Positions 46,785-55,188 of a DNA stretch of 64,000 bases are shown here, one piece after another; positions within the stretch are counted from its first letter, which is position 1; every line of letters starts with the position of its first letter. The DNA lies in contig VXNP01000010.1 of NCBI GenBank assembly GCA_009840525.1, forward strand, positions 1 through 64,000. Direction: 5' to 3'. This DNA comes from Gammaproteobacteria bacterium (lineage in GTDB: Bacteria > Gemmatimonadota > Gemmatimonadetes > Longimicrobiales > Gaopeijiaceae). The notes under the pieces are model-generated. The model made no database searches and had not been told where the DNA came from. It saw nothing but the letters and a program-made list of their open reading frames with translations. Position numbers and translations under genes: made by a program.

Positions 46785-46841
46785 GGCAGCCCGTGAACAA
46801 ACTCCCCGCGGCATTCGAGCGGATTCATCCACGGACTGCTA
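46785..46841 (-). repeat. Dispersed repeat forming a 12-bp stem-loop at the dehydrogenase stop
   Basis: On the minus strand the stop TAG is the start of TAGCAGTCCGTGGATGAATC (plus 46822-46841). Thirty bases later comes TTCACGGGCTGC (plus gcagcccgtgaa, 46786-46797). GCAGTCCGTGGA and TTCACGGGCTGC can pair over 12 bases, with two G-U pairs in RNA. The first arm matches the repeat after lptD. The second matches GGCAGCCCGTGAAC after rpoA (49574-49587). Confidence 0.65.
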
Positions 46842-48188
46842 GGCAAGGCCACCCTTCACGATCCACCCGACCCCGCGGCGGGACGCGGCCCGCGCGTTCG
46901 TGCCCGCCGTGGCGTTGCGGGCGTCCACCAGCACCCTCGACTTCGCGACTATTTCGCGCATGTCGAAGCAGGAGTGGTCGGTAAGGATCAACACCACATC
47001 CGCCCGACCCAGCAGGGAAGGCGTCAACGCCGCCGATTCCCGCAGCCCCGTGCGCTCGTCGTTGAGGAAGGGCACATGGGGATCGTGGTAGACGACGCCG
47101 GCGCCCGCAGCCTCCAGCAGCTCGATGATGTAGAGCGCCGGAGATTCCCGCACGTCATCGATGTCCTTCTTGTACGCGACCCCCAGAATGGCCACGGTGG
47201 AACCGCTGACCGCCTTGCCTTCGTCGTTCAGGGCGTCGCGCACCTGGTCCACGACGAATCGAGGCATGCTTGCGTTGATCTCCGACGCCAGCTCGATGAA
47301 GCGGGTGCGGAAGTCGAGCGTGCGCATTTTCCAGGACAGATAGTGGGGATCGACGGGAATGCAGTGCCCCCCCAGGCCGGGACCCGGGACGAAGCGCATG
47401 AACCCGAACGGCTTGGTGGCGGCCGCCTCTACCACCTCCCAGATGTCCACGCCCAGCCGTTCGGCGATGAGGGCGGTCTCGTTTACCAGCCCGATGTTCA
47501 CTGCCCGGAAGGTGTTCTCCAGGATCTTGCTGAGTTCGGCCACTTCGGCGCTGGACACCGGCACCATGCGGTCGATGAAGCGGCCGTAGCACGCCGCGCC
47601 GGCTGCCGTGCACCGGGTCGTCACGCCTCCGATCACCTTGGGCGTGTTGCGTGTCGTCCAGACCTGGTTCCCCGGATCGGTTCGCTCCGGCGAAAAACAG
47701 AGGAAGAAGTCCTCCCCCACCACCAATCCGCTCTTCGCGAGCTCTCCGAGAACCACTTCGCGGGTCGTGCCGGGATAGGTGGTCGACTCCAGCACCACCA
47801 GCTGACCGCGGCGCAGACCCGCGGAAACGGCGGAGGCGGCCGCCAGGATGAAGGAGATGTCCGGGTCACGGGTCTTCGACAGCGGAGTCGGGACGCTGAT
47901 GGCGATGACATCGCACTCGGGGAGGCGCGACATGTCGGCGGTCGCGCAAAGCACGCCTGCCCGCACCAGTGCAGCGAGGCGACTTGAGGGAACATCCGCG
48001 ATATGGCTCTCGCCCGCGTTGACCCCGTCCACGACGGCCTCGTCGATGTCGAACCCGATGACGCGTATCCCGGCTTCGGCAACGATGGTCGCGAGGGGAA
48101 GTCCAACGTAGCCGAGCCCGACTACCCCCATGGTCAGGTTGCCGGAACGGAAGTGCTCCAGCATCGGATCCTGCTCCTGGTCGTTCAT
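46839..48188 (-). CDS. UDP-N-acetylglucosamine/glucose 6-dehydrogenase family (WbpA-like)
   Basis: NAD-dependent four-electron oxidation of a UDP-hexose or UDP-HexNAc to the uronic acid for surface polysaccharide. The 449-residue product has the Rossmann motif GVVGLGYVGLPLA at 21-33, STTYPGTT near 135-142, SPERTDPGN near 166-174, the catalytic cysteine Cys276 in GGHCIPVDP, and a C-terminal UDP-binding domain with GVAYKKDIDDVRESPAL. The length and the SPERxDPGN motif fit the WbpA type (UDP-GlcNAc) better than Ugd. The start is ATG at 48188, 58 bp after rpmB. The stop lies inside the dispersed repeat. Confidence 0.9.
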   Translation of the reverse strand: MNDQEQDPMLEHFRSGNLTMGVVGLGYVGLPLATIVAEAGIRVIGFDIDEAVVDGVNAGESHIADVPSSRLAALVRAGVLCATADMSRLPECDVIAISVPTPLSKTRDPDISFILAAASAVSAGLRRGQLVVLESTTYPGTTREVVLGELAKSGLVVGEDFFLCFSPERTDPGNQVWTTRNTPKVIGGVTTRCTAAGAACYGRFIDRMVPVSSAEVAELSKILENTFRAVNIGLVNETALIAERLGVDIWEVVEAAATKPFGFMRFVPGPGLGGHCIPVDPHYLSWKMRTLDFRTRFIELASEINASMPRFVVDQVRDALNDEGKAVSGSTVAILGVAYKKDIDDVRESPALYIIELLEAAGAGVVYHDPHVPFLNDERTGLRESAALTPSLLGRADVVLILTDHSCFDMREIVAKSRVLVDARNATAGTNARAASRRGVGWIVKGGLA

Positions 48189-48246
48189 GCCCCGGGTCCG
48201 GAGTCCCGGACCGGACTGGGAGGGCGCTCGCAGGGCGGGAACCCGG

Positions 48247-48465
48247 TCAGGCTTTCCCGCTCGCCTGGAGCCGCGGCGCCTTCCTGACCATTCCGGCGGA
48301 AATGCAGCGGGTGCACACGCGGGCCTTCCGGCGCCGCCCGCCGTCGTCGAGGATGCGAACGGTCTGGAGGTTGGGAAGCCACCGGCGCCGGGTCTTGTTG
48401 TGAGCGTGGCTCACGTTGTTGCCGGTCGCGGGCCTCTTGGGGCACAGTTCACACACTTTCGCCAT
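48247..48465 (-). CDS. rpmB: 50S ribosomal protein L28
   Basis: Large-subunit protein of 72 residues. It begins [20 protein letters not shown], typical of L28, and carries two Cys pairs (Cys5/Cys8 and Cys51/Cys54), so it is the zinc-binding C+ form. It lies downstream of an unknown membrane protein gene after the rplQ end of the ribosomal string, an uncommon place for rpmB. The 87-bp upstream spacer has no tRNA or clear promoter. Confidence 0.95.
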   Translation of the reverse strand: MAKVCELCPKRPATGNNVSHAHNKTRRRWLPNLQTVRILDDGGRRRKARVCTRCISAGMVRKAPRLQASGKA

Positions 48466-48552
48466 CTGACTCGCCTGATCCGTTGAACCGCCGTAGCGGA
48501 AGCTCTCGTTTCCTGTGGTCGAAAAACCGTCGTCGCGGGGCGCGATCAGGGG

Positions 48553-49122
48553 TTACTGGGACCCGCCTCCTGGCGGAGCAGCCTCCTCCGCCTCCCCGGC
48601 ACTCCGCTCGAAATGCTCCAATTCCAGGAACACGTCCGCGAATTCGGCCTCGAGGCGGCCCGTCGGGGTGTTCTCGAACGCCCCCTGGCTCTCCCATGCG
48701 TCCAGCGTGCTGTCGCTCATGATGCGCAGCGTACCCACCACGAAGCTGGCGGTCTCACCGGAGGAAACCGTCATCGGCAAGGAGTCGCCGGTCAACTCGG
48801 GCCCCATCTTCATGAAGAAGTTGTCCTCGTTGGGCAGCTGGGTCCAGAAGGCCTGGTCGCCGACGCGGCTGATCACCTCGATGTCCGGAACCCTCAGCAG
48901 CGCCCCCTCGAACTGCAGCGCGTTCGTCTCCAGCGACGAAGCAGTGATCGGGATGGCGTCGGCAAACGGATCCTCTTCCGGGGCGGCCACAACGGCGGTG
49001 GTCGTCCCGACCGCCGTCACGTTGAGCCAGTAGAGAAACCCCGCGATGCCCAGGAAGGCCACGATCATGAGTGGAAGTGCCGCTTTTTCGGCCGCGCCCC
49101 GGCGTGATCGGAGATCGAGCAT
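48553..49122 (-). CDS. Membrane-anchored periplasmic protein of unknown function
   Basis: The product is 189 residues. A basic N-terminus (RSRR) precedes one membrane helix (about 15-34), then a region predicted to be periplasmic. That part (about 50-165) looks like a small beta-rich domain (ALLRVPDIEVISRVGDQAFW and ASFVVGTLRIMSDSTLDAW, shown in pieces) and ends with an acidic, Gly-rich tail. I do not recognise the family. It lies 24 bp after rplQ and 87 bp before rpmB, so it is probably expressed with ribosomal proteins. Start ATG at 49122. Confidence 0.6.
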   Translation of the reverse strand: MLDLRSRRGAAEKAALPLMIVAFLGIAGFLYWLNVTAVGTTTAVVAAPEEDPFADAIPITASSLETNALQFEGALLRVPDIEVISRVGDQAFWTQLPNEDNFFMKMGPELTGDSLPMTVSSGETASFVVGTLRIMSDSTLDAWESQGAFENTPTGRLEAEFADVFLELEHFERSAGEAEEAAPPGGGSQ

Positions 49123-49146
49123 GGTCCGGTGCCCCTGCGTTTGAGG

Positions 49147-49506
49147 TTAGTCTCGTTCCACGAGTTCGATGAGAGCCATCTCGGCGGCGTCGCCCCGGCG
49201 GTGGCGCAGCTTGAGGATGCGCGTGTACCCGCCCGGACGGCGGGCAAAACCGGGGGCGATCTCGTCGAACAGCCTTCCCTGAACATCTCGGTCGGAGATC
49301 TTTCGCGCAACGAGCCGGCGGGCGTGGAGGTCGCCCCGCTTGGCCAGCGTGATCAGGCGTTCCGCGTAGGGACGCAGTTCCTTCGCCTTCGCGGTCGTGG
49401 TCTCAATTCTCCCGTGCCGGAAAAGCGCGGTTGCCATGTTGCGCAGAAGCGCTCGCCGGTGGCTGGCGGTGCGAGAAAGGTTGCGTCCGGTTTTGCGATG
49501 GCGCAT
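49147..49506 (-). CDS. rplQ: 50S ribosomal protein L17
   Basis: Large-subunit protein near the exit tunnel. The 119-residue product opens [20 protein letters not shown], the family's hallmark, followed by [15 protein letters not shown] and [18 protein letters not shown]. The ATG at 49506 matches this opening. An upstream in-frame codon would add eight unrelated residues. It follows rpoA by 83 bp, a spacer that holds a repeat copy. Confidence 0.97.
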   Translation of the reverse strand: MRHRKTGRNLSRTASHRRALLRNMATALFRHGRIETTTAKAKELRPYAERLITLAKRGDLHARRLVARKISDRDVQGRLFDEIAPGFARRPGGYTRILKLRHRRGDAAEMALIELVERD

Positions 49507-49560
49507 GAGTCGTCGAGGTTCAGCTGGCAATGCCCGGCGGCAGATGGCGGATGCCGGCAG

Positions 49561-49592
49561 GCCGTGGACTGCTGGCAGCCCGTGAACGGCTA
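49561..49592 (-). repeat. Composite repeat/hairpin at the rpoA stop codon
   Basis: Reading the minus strand from the rpoA TAG (49590-49592), TTCACGGGCTGC is followed after 2 nt by GCAGTCCACGG. These are the two arms also found around 46785-46841, here in reverse order and nearly adjacent. GGGCTGC and GCAGTCC can pair, giving a tight hairpin directly after the stop. rplQ begins 55 bp further on. Confidence 0.6.
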
Positions 49593-50639
49593 GTCATCGG
49601 CCGGTTCCCCGCCACCAGAGCCGGCTTCTTCCTGGGCCAGGAACCACTCGCCGTCCGGACCCGTCGTCAGCGACATTCCGAGTTCGATGGAGTGCTCGTC
49701 GAGGAAAGCGAGGAGTTCTTCCATCGACTTCTGGCCGAAGTTGTCGATGTTGAGGATCTGCTTCTCGGTGCGCCGCACGAGGTCTCCGAGGGTGCGGAGG
49801 TTCTCCTTCTGCAGCGAGTTGCGCGATCGCACCGAGATTTCCGTCACTTCCTCGATGGGGCGCGCAAGTTGCATCCGGATGCGCGCGGGCAACGGGACCG
49901 TCCCGGGCGCGGGCGGCTCGGGAGCCCCATTGACACTGAAGTTCAGCATGTACTCGAGATACCTGCGCACCAGCCCCGCGGCGTTGGCCATCGCCTGCTC
50001 GGGAGGAACGGACCCGTCGGTTTCCACTCTGAACGACAGCCGGTCGAAGTCGGTGCGCTCGCCAACCCGGGTTTCCTCGACCGTGAAGTTGGCACGGCGC
50101 ACCGGATTGTAGATCGCATCGATCGGCACCAGATCGACGGGAGATCCCTCCGGGCGCGGGTGCTGGTCGGAGAGCACGAAACCACGGCCCTTGTTGACGT
50201 AGAGTTCCATGCTCAGGCTGCGGTCGCCCTCGAGCGTCAGGATGTGCTGGTCCGGATCGAGTATCTCAACGGAAGCCGGCGCGTTGATCTCGGCCGCCGA
50301 AACCGGTCCCGCGGCATCCACATGAACGGTGAGCTTGGCTTCGTCCACATCCTCGTCGAGGGTGAGCACCAGCGCCTTGAGGTTCTGAATGACCTGATGC
50401 ACGTCCTCCACCACACCCTGGATGGTCTGGTGCTCGTGCACGACGCCTTCTATGCGGAACGCCCAGATGGCCGCACCCCGCAACGACGAAACCAGAGCCC
50501 GCCGAACGGAATTCCCCAGCGTGTAGCCATAGCCGCGCTCCAGCGGCTGAATGACGAACTCGGCGGTCTTTCCGTTGTCGCTGAAGCCCGTCACCTCGAC
50601 GTGCTCGGGAAGTACGAGCCCGGTCAGATCGATCTCCAC
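49590..50639 (-). CDS. rpoA: RNA polymerase alpha subunit
   Basis: Assembles the polymerase and contacts UP elements and activators. The 349-residue product has the N-terminal dimerisation domain (about 1-230, with [20 protein letters not shown] near 28-47 and the [11 protein letters not shown] loop) and a C-terminal domain (about 262-330, with [19 protein letters not shown] and [17 protein letters not shown]). It is about 20 residues longer than E. coli alpha because of a Glu/Gly-rich tail. The start codon is GTG at 50639. Confidence 0.97.
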   Translation of the reverse strand: MEIDLTGLVLPEHVEVTGFSDNGKTAEFVIQPLERGYGYTLGNSVRRALVSSLRGAAIWAFRIEGVVHEHQTIQGVVEDVHQVIQNLKALVLTLDEDVDEAKLTVHVDAAGPVSAAEINAPASVEILDPDQHILTLEGDRSLSMELYVNKGRGFVLSDQHPRPEGSPVDLVPIDAIYNPVRRANFTVEETRVGERTDFDRLSFRVETDGSVPPEQAMANAAGLVRRYLEYMLNFSVNGAPEPPAPGTVPLPARIRMQLARPIEEVTEISVRSRNSLQKENLRTLGDLVRRTEKQILNIDNFGQKSMEELLAFLDEHSIELGMSLTTGPDGEWFLAQEEAGSGGGEPADD

Positions 50640-50667
50640 GCGCTCCTCCGTGGCAGGTTCGACAGCA

Positions 50668-51303
50668 TCACTTCGAGTAAAGCTCCACGATCAACTGCTC
50701 CTGAACCGCCATCGGCACGTCTTGGCGGGTTGGAAGCCGCAGCACCCGCCCGACCCGCGTCTTCTCGTCGACCGCCAGCCATTCGGCGGTGTCGGGACGG
50801 ACGCGCGACTCGAGGCTGGCCTGAACCGGGAGCAGGTCCCGCGACCTGGCCTTGATCGCGATGTCGTCCCCGCCTTCCACCGCATAGCTGGGTACGTCCA
50901 CGATGCGGCCGTTCACTTCCACGTGGCGGTGACGGACCAGTTGACGCGCCTGGCTGCGACTCGCTGCGAAACCGAGCCGGAAGACGACGTTGTCCAAGCG
51001 TCGCTCGAGGGCCACCAGCAGGTTCTCTCCGGTCACGCCCGACTGGTGTGCCGCCCTGTTGAACACATTGCGGAACTGCTTCTCGTGCAGCCCGTAGATT
51101 CGCTTGGTCTTCTGCTTTTCGCGCAACTGGAGCGCGTAGTCGGACCGTTTCCGGCGACGGGCCTGTGAGGGACCGTGCTGGCCGGGCGGGTAGGCCCTGC
51201 GCTCGATCGGACACTTCTCCGTGTAGCATTTCAGGCCCTTCAGGAAGAGCTTCTGCCCCTCCCGACGGCAAAGCTTGCAAACAGGTCCGGTGTACCGCGC
51301 CAT
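50668..51303 (-). CDS. rpsD: 30S ribosomal protein S4
   Basis: Primary 16S-binding protein and, in many bacteria, a translational repressor of its operon. The 211-residue product has [15 protein letters not shown] with Cys9, Cys12, Cys26 and Cys31, the zinc-binding C+ form, and the S4 RNA-binding domain (about 100-165, [20 protein letters not shown]). It is co-transcribed with rpsK and rpoA. No pseudoknot-like S4 regulatory site was identified upstream. Confidence 0.97.
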   Translation of the reverse strand: MARYTGPVCKLCRREGQKLFLKGLKCYTEKCPIERRAYPPGQHGPSQARRRKRSDYALQLREKQKTKRIYGLHEKQFRNVFNRAAHQSGVTGENLLVALERRLDNVVFRLGFAASRSQARQLVRHRHVEVNGRIVDVPSYAVEGGDDIAIKARSRDLLPVQASLESRVRPDTAEWLAVDEKTRVGRVLRLPTRQDVPMAVQEQLIVELYSK

Positions 51304-51315
51304 CCGTTTCTCTTC

Positions 51316-51711
51316 CTATACCCGGCGCTTCTTGGGTGGCCGACAGCCGTTGTGCGGCAGCGGGGTGACGTCCTCGATGGCCATGATGTGCAGCCCTGCC
51401 GCATAGAGTGCCTGTATGGCCGACTCGCGGCCCGAGCCCGGACCCTGGACGCGCACGCTGACGCGCCGGACCCCGAGGCTCACGGCCTCCCGGCCTGCCT
51501 GCTCGGCAGCGACCGTGGCGGCGAAGGGAGTCGACTTCTTGGAGCCCTTGAACCCCGCCTTGCCAGCGCTCGACCAGACGACCGTATTGCCCGCCGAATC
51601 GGTGATGGTGATGATCGTGTTGTTGAAGGTCGCCTTGATGTGTGCCACACCTTCGGCTTCCACGACCTTCTTCGTGCGCCGGACCCGTGCCGGCTTTCGT
51701 GCCTTTGCCAC
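51316..51711 (-). CDS. rpsK: 30S ribosomal protein S11
   Basis: Platform protein of the small subunit. The 131-residue product contains [36 protein letters not shown] and the basic end [13 protein letters not shown], all family marks. The start is GTG at 51711, giving [15 protein letters not shown]. It lies 18 bp after rpsM. Confidence 0.97.
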   Translation of the reverse strand: MAKARKPARVRRTKKVVEAEGVAHIKATFNNTIITITDSAGNTVVWSSAGKAGFKGSKKSTPFAATVAAEQAGREAVSLGVRRVSVRVQGPGSGRESAIQALYAAGLHIMAIEDVTPLPHNGCRPPKKRRV

Positions 51712-51729
51712 GCGCGTTCTTCCTCGGCC

Positions 51730-52110
51730 CTACTTCCTCGGCGCCTTCTTCTTGCCGGCGATGGCCCGGCGGCGGCCTTTGTGTGTGCGGGCGTTCGTGT
51801 GAGTTCTCTGCCCTCTCACGGGCAGTCCCCGGCGATGGCGCAATCCCCGGTAGCAGCCGATGTCCATCAGCCGCTTGATGTTCATCGACACCTCGGTCCT
51901 GAGCGCGCCCTCGACCTTCAGCTCGGTCTCGATCTGCCTGCGCAGCCGGCTGACGTCCTCGTCGCTGAGGTTGAAGGTGCGCTTGTCGGGATCCACGCCG
52001 GTCGCGTCCAGGATCTCCCTGGCGCGGGTGGGCCCGACTCCGTAGATGTAGGTGAGCGCGACTTCGACGCGCTTGTTTCGCGGAAGATCGACACCTGCGA
52101 TTCGTGCCAC
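51730..52110 (-). CDS. rpsM: 30S ribosomal protein S13
   Basis: Small-subunit head protein forming bridges to the large subunit and tRNA. The 126-residue product begins [20 protein letters not shown], has a helix-two-turn-helix region ([13 protein letters not shown]), and ends in a very basic tail after [14 protein letters not shown]. The start is GTG at 52110. rpmJ lies 28 bp upstream, the usual alpha-operon start. Confidence 0.97.
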   Translation of the reverse strand: MARIAGVDLPRNKRVEVALTYIYGVGPTRAREILDATGVDPDKRTFNLSDEDVSRLRRQIETELKVEGALRTEVSMNIKRLMDIGCYRGLRHRRGLPVRGQRTHTNARTHKGRRRAIAGKKKAPRK

Positions 52111-52138
52111 GGCTCGCGTTCCGAAACTCGGGAGATCC

Positions 52139-52255
52139 CTAACCCTGCCGCTGCTTGTGGCGGGGGTTGCGTGCGCAGATGACGCGGACGACGCCGCGCC
52201 TGCGGATCACCTTGCAGTGCTCGCAGATGGCCTTCACGCTGCTCCGCACTTTCAT
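52139..52255 (-). CDS. rpmJ: 50S ribosomal protein L36
   Basis: Short gene of 38 codons plus stop, read directly from the minus strand: it opens [20 protein letters not shown] and ends PRHKQRQG. Cys11, Cys14, Cys27 and His33 form the zinc ribbon, so it is the C+ form. The ATG at 52255 has GAGGAG about 8 nt upstream. infA, which often precedes rpmJ, is absent; the 91 bp between map and rpmJ have no room for it. Confidence 0.93.
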   Translation of the reverse strand: MKVRSSVKAICEHCKVIRRRGVVRVICARNPRHKQRQG

Positions 52256-52318
52256 TTCGGCTGCTCCTCGGCGACGGGGTGGTCTGCTTCACTGCACAGA
52301 AATTGAAAGATAACCGAA

Positions 52319-52332
52319 AGCCCGTTGGGGCT
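52319..52332 (-). terminator. Short hairpin after map
   Basis: On the minus strand AGCCC and GGGCT enclose a 4-base loop (CAAC), followed by TTTCGGTTATCTTTC. The 5-bp stem and broken T-run make at most a weak terminator or pause. The AT-rich stretch that follows could also hold a promoter for the rpmJ-rpsM-rpsK group, but no clear -35/-10 pair stands out. Confidence 0.35.
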
Positions 52333-52346
52333 CAATGGCGATGCCG

Positions 52347-53123
52347 TCATGTGGAGGCGGGCACCGGGTGTGGCGATGCGGTCAGCACGCGTGCTCGCTT
52401 TCCGGTGACGGCTACGGTGTGCTCGAAATGGGCGGAGGGGGAACCATCTCTGGTCACCACGGTCCATCCGTCGTCGAGGGTGCGGATGGACCCGGCCCCG
52501 GCCGTGAGCATGGGCTCGATCGCCAGGACCATTCCGTCGAGCAGTCGCGGACCCTGTCCGGGACGTCCGAAGTTGGGCACCTGAGGCGCTTCGTGCACCT
52601 CCCGCCCCACTCCATGCCCCACCAAGTCGCGGACGATGGCAAATCCGGTCTCGCGAACGGCGCCTTCCACAGCCGCGCCGATGTCACCGACATGGTTGCC
52701 CGGCACGGCTGCGGCGATGGCCCGGGCCAGCGCCTCCCTCGTGATCTCCAGCAGTCGGCGCGTCGCCGCGCCTACGTCCCCCACCGTGAATGTGCTCGCC
52801 GAATCGGAGCACCACCCGTTGAGCCTGACCCCTACATCCACCGAAACGATGTCGCCGTCCTGCAGGACGCGGCGCGGGCTGGGAATCCCGTGAACGACCT
52901 CCGCATTGGTTGAGGTGCACACGGCGCCCGGGAAACCGTACAGCCCCTTGAATGCCGGAACCGCTCCGTCGTGGGAGCGGATGAAATCCTCGCACAGGCG
53001 GTCGAGTTCGCCCGTCGTTACACCGGGACGCACGACATCTTCCAGAACGCCAAGGAGTTCGCCGATGATGGCTCCACCCCGGGCGATTTCGGCGATCTCG
53101 GGTTCGCTCTTCAGTCGAATCAC
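52347..53123 (-). CDS. map: Methionine aminopeptidase, type I
   Basis: Removes the initiator methionine from nascent proteins. The 258-residue product has the pita-bread fold signatures: VVHGIPSP, the metal ligands in DIVSVDVGV and CSDSASTF, GHGVGREVHEAP, LAIEPML and HFEHTVAV. I place the start at GTG 53123, which gives the family's usual M-I-R-L-K-S opening and a 4-nt overlap with the adk stop (GTGA). A GTG at 53138 would add five residues. The secY-adk-map order is classical. Confidence 0.95.
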   Translation of the reverse strand: MIRLKSEPEIAEIARGGAIIGELLGVLEDVVRPGVTTGELDRLCEDFIRSHDGAVPAFKGLYGFPGAVCTSTNAEVVHGIPSPRRVLQDGDIVSVDVGVRLNGWCSDSASTFTVGDVGAATRRLLEITREALARAIAAAVPGNHVGDIGAAVEGAVRETGFAIVRDLVGHGVGREVHEAPQVPNFGRPGQGPRLLDGMVLAIEPMLTAGAGSIRTLDDGWTVVTRDGSPSAHFEHTVAVTGKRARVLTASPHPVPAST

Positions 53124-53806
53124 TTGGTTCCGTTGCACCTCGGTTCAGTCTCGCCCGCCGGGATGCGCCGCAACGCCGCCCGAACCGACCGGTACGTTTC
53201 TTCGATGCCCTGCGTGCCGTCCAGGCGCGCGACCGGCGGCGCCCCTTCCTCGTAGTACGCGATGATTGGTTCCGTCTGCGCCTCGTAGACCCGGAGACGG
53301 CGCAGGATGGTTTGTGGACGGTCGTCCTCCCGATGGATCAGCGGCTTTCCGGTCTCGTCGCAGACACCGTCTACCCGCGGAGGATCGTCGTGGACGTTGT
53401 AGACCCGCCCGTTCGGGCTGATGCGGCGCCCACCGATTCTGCGCAGCACGACCTGCTCGGGCACATCCAGGACGACGACGCGCTCCACGGCCCGTCCCGT
53501 GCGCGCGAGGGCGTCGTCCAGCGCCCGCGCCTGGGGCAGCGTGCGCGGAAAGCCGTCGAAGAGAATCGGCGCGTCCGCGGGAAACCCCTCGAGAGTCTCC
53601 TCCACCAGTGCGACGATCACCTCGTCCGGAACCAGCTCGCCCGCATCCATGTAGCGCCGGGCCGCATCACCCAGTTCGGTGCCGGCCTGGCGCGCGGCGC
53701 GCAGCAGATCTCCGGTGGCGATCTTGCGAAAGCCCACATCGCGGATGAGTTTCGCGCTCTGCGTGCCCTTGCCGGCACCGGGGGGACCCAGGAAAACGGC
53801 GATCAT
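53120..53806 (-). CDS. adk: Adenylate kinase
   Basis: Interconverts ATP, ADP and AMP. The 228-residue product has the P-loop GPPGAGKGTQ at 8-17, FDGFPRTLPQARAL, DRPQTILRRLRVYE, and a long lid domain (about 123-160, RRISPNGRVYNVHDDPP) that lacks the four zinc ligands of Gram-positive enzymes. The C-terminal tail after GIEETYRSV is slightly long. It follows secY by 42 bp. Confidence 0.97.
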   Translation of the reverse strand: MIAVFLGPPGAGKGTQSAKLIRDVGFRKIATGDLLRAARQAGTELGDAARRYMDAGELVPDEVIVALVEETLEGFPADAPILFDGFPRTLPQARALDDALARTGRAVERVVVLDVPEQVVLRRIGGRRISPNGRVYNVHDDPPRVDGVCDETGKPLIHREDDRPQTILRRLRVYEAQTEPIIAYYEEGAPPVARLDGTQGIEETYRSVRAALRRIPAGETEPRCNGTK

Positions 53807-53848
53807 GATGCCTGCGCCAGAGCTCCGGCTGCGATCACGCCGACCGCA

Positions 53849-55162
53849 TCAGACGTAGCGCCCCCGGCCCCGCATCTTGACCCTCCCCTTCTTCATGAAG
53901 CCGTCGTAGTGGCGAAGAAGCAGGTGTTGCTGGGCCTGCTGCACGGTGTCCAGCCCTACCCCGACCACAATCAGCAGGCTGGTGCCCCCGAAGAAGAAGG
54001 TCTGGATGTTGAACCAGTCGAAGATCCAGAAGGGCAACAGCGCGATGATGGCAAGGTAGATCGAGCCCGGAAGCGTGATGCGGGTCAGGATCCTGTCGAT
54101 GTATTCGGCCGTGCGCGCGCCCGGCTTGACCCCGGGGATGAAGGCCCCCTGCTTCTTCAGGTTCTCCGCCAGATCCACCGGATTGAAGATGATGGCGGTG
54201 TAGAAGTAGGTGAAGAAGAGGATCAGGAGCGAGTAGCTCCCGTAGTAGAGCCAGCTCCCCGGCTGGAAGAGGTCCGAGATCTCGCGGAGAAAGCCGGCGC
54301 TCGAGAAGGCCGCGAGCGTGCCCGGCACGATGATGAACGACTGTGCGAAGATGATCGGCATGACGCCGGCCGAGTTCACGCGCAGCGGCACGAAGCTCTT
54401 CTGGCCTTCGCGGATACGCCCGCGCCCCATCACCTTGCGTGGTATCTGAACCGGGATCTTGCGGGCCGCCATGGTCATCGCCACCACACCCGCAGTCACC
54501 CCCACGACCACGGCACCCAGCGCCGCGAGGCCGACCACGCTGATTTCTCCGACCACGAACGACTCCCAGGTCCGGCCGATCGCCGCCGGGAATCCCTCGA
54601 TGATGGAGAAGAAGATCAGCAGCGACATGCCGTTGCCGATGCCGTGTTCGGTAATCTGCTCTCCCAGCCACATGACGAAGACGGCACCGACGGTGAGCGC
54701 AACGACGGTGGTGAACATGAACAGCACGCCGGGGGTGCGCACCGCGCCGGGAATGCTGGACAGGAACACCGCGTAGCCGTAGGCCTGGATGATGGACAGC
54801 ACGACCGTCGTGTAGCGCGTCCACTGGGTGAGCTTCTTGCGCCCCTGTTCCCCCTCCTTCTGCAGCTTCTCGATCGTGGGAACCACCGCGGAGAGCAGCT
54901 GGAACATGATCGAGGCGGAGATATAGGGCATGATGCCGAGCGCCAGGATGGTGGCCCGGCTGAGACCGCCCCCCACGAACATGTCGTAGATCCCGAACAG
55001 CGTGTTGCTCAGCTGCCCGAACTGCTGGCGCAGGATGTTCACGTCGAGGCCGGGCACGGTAATGTGCGCCCCCAGCCTGTAGACGAGAAGGATGAACAGC
55101 GTGAAGAGGATCTTCTGCTTGAGTTCCGGGACCCGGAACAGATTGGGAATCGGGTTCGCCAT
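53849..55162 (-). CDS. secY: Preprotein translocase subunit SecY
   Basis: Central channel of the Sec translocon in the inner membrane. The 437-residue product has ten hydrophobic helices, starting IPNLFRVPELKQKILFTLF, with PGLDVNILRQQFG near 35 (plug region), ALGIMPYISASIMFQLL, FAQSFIIVPGTL and FFTYFYTAIIFNP. The last cytoplasmic loop and tail are basic. It partners SecA encoded in this window. Gene order rplO-secY-adk matches the classical spc operon. Confidence 0.97.
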   Translation of the reverse strand: MANPIPNLFRVPELKQKILFTLFILLVYRLGAHITVPGLDVNILRQQFGQLSNTLFGIYDMFVGGGLSRATILALGIMPYISASIMFQLLSAVVPTIEKLQKEGEQGRKKLTQWTRYTTVVLSIIQAYGYAVFLSSIPGAVRTPGVLFMFTTVVALTVGAVFVMWLGEQITEHGIGNGMSLLIFFSIIEGFPAAIGRTWESFVVGEISVVGLAALGAVVVGVTAGVVAMTMAARKIPVQIPRKVMGRGRIREGQKSFVPLRVNSAGVMPIIFAQSFIIVPGTLAAFSSAGFLREISDLFQPGSWLYYGSYSLLILFFTYFYTAIIFNPVDLAENLKKQGAFIPGVKPGARTAEYIDRILTRITLPGSIYLAIIALLPFWIFDWFNIQTFFFGGTSLLIVVGVGLDTVQQAQQHLLLRHYDGFMKKGRVKMRGRGRYV

Positions 55163-55188
55163 CTCCTACCCCGTCTAGCGGATTGACG

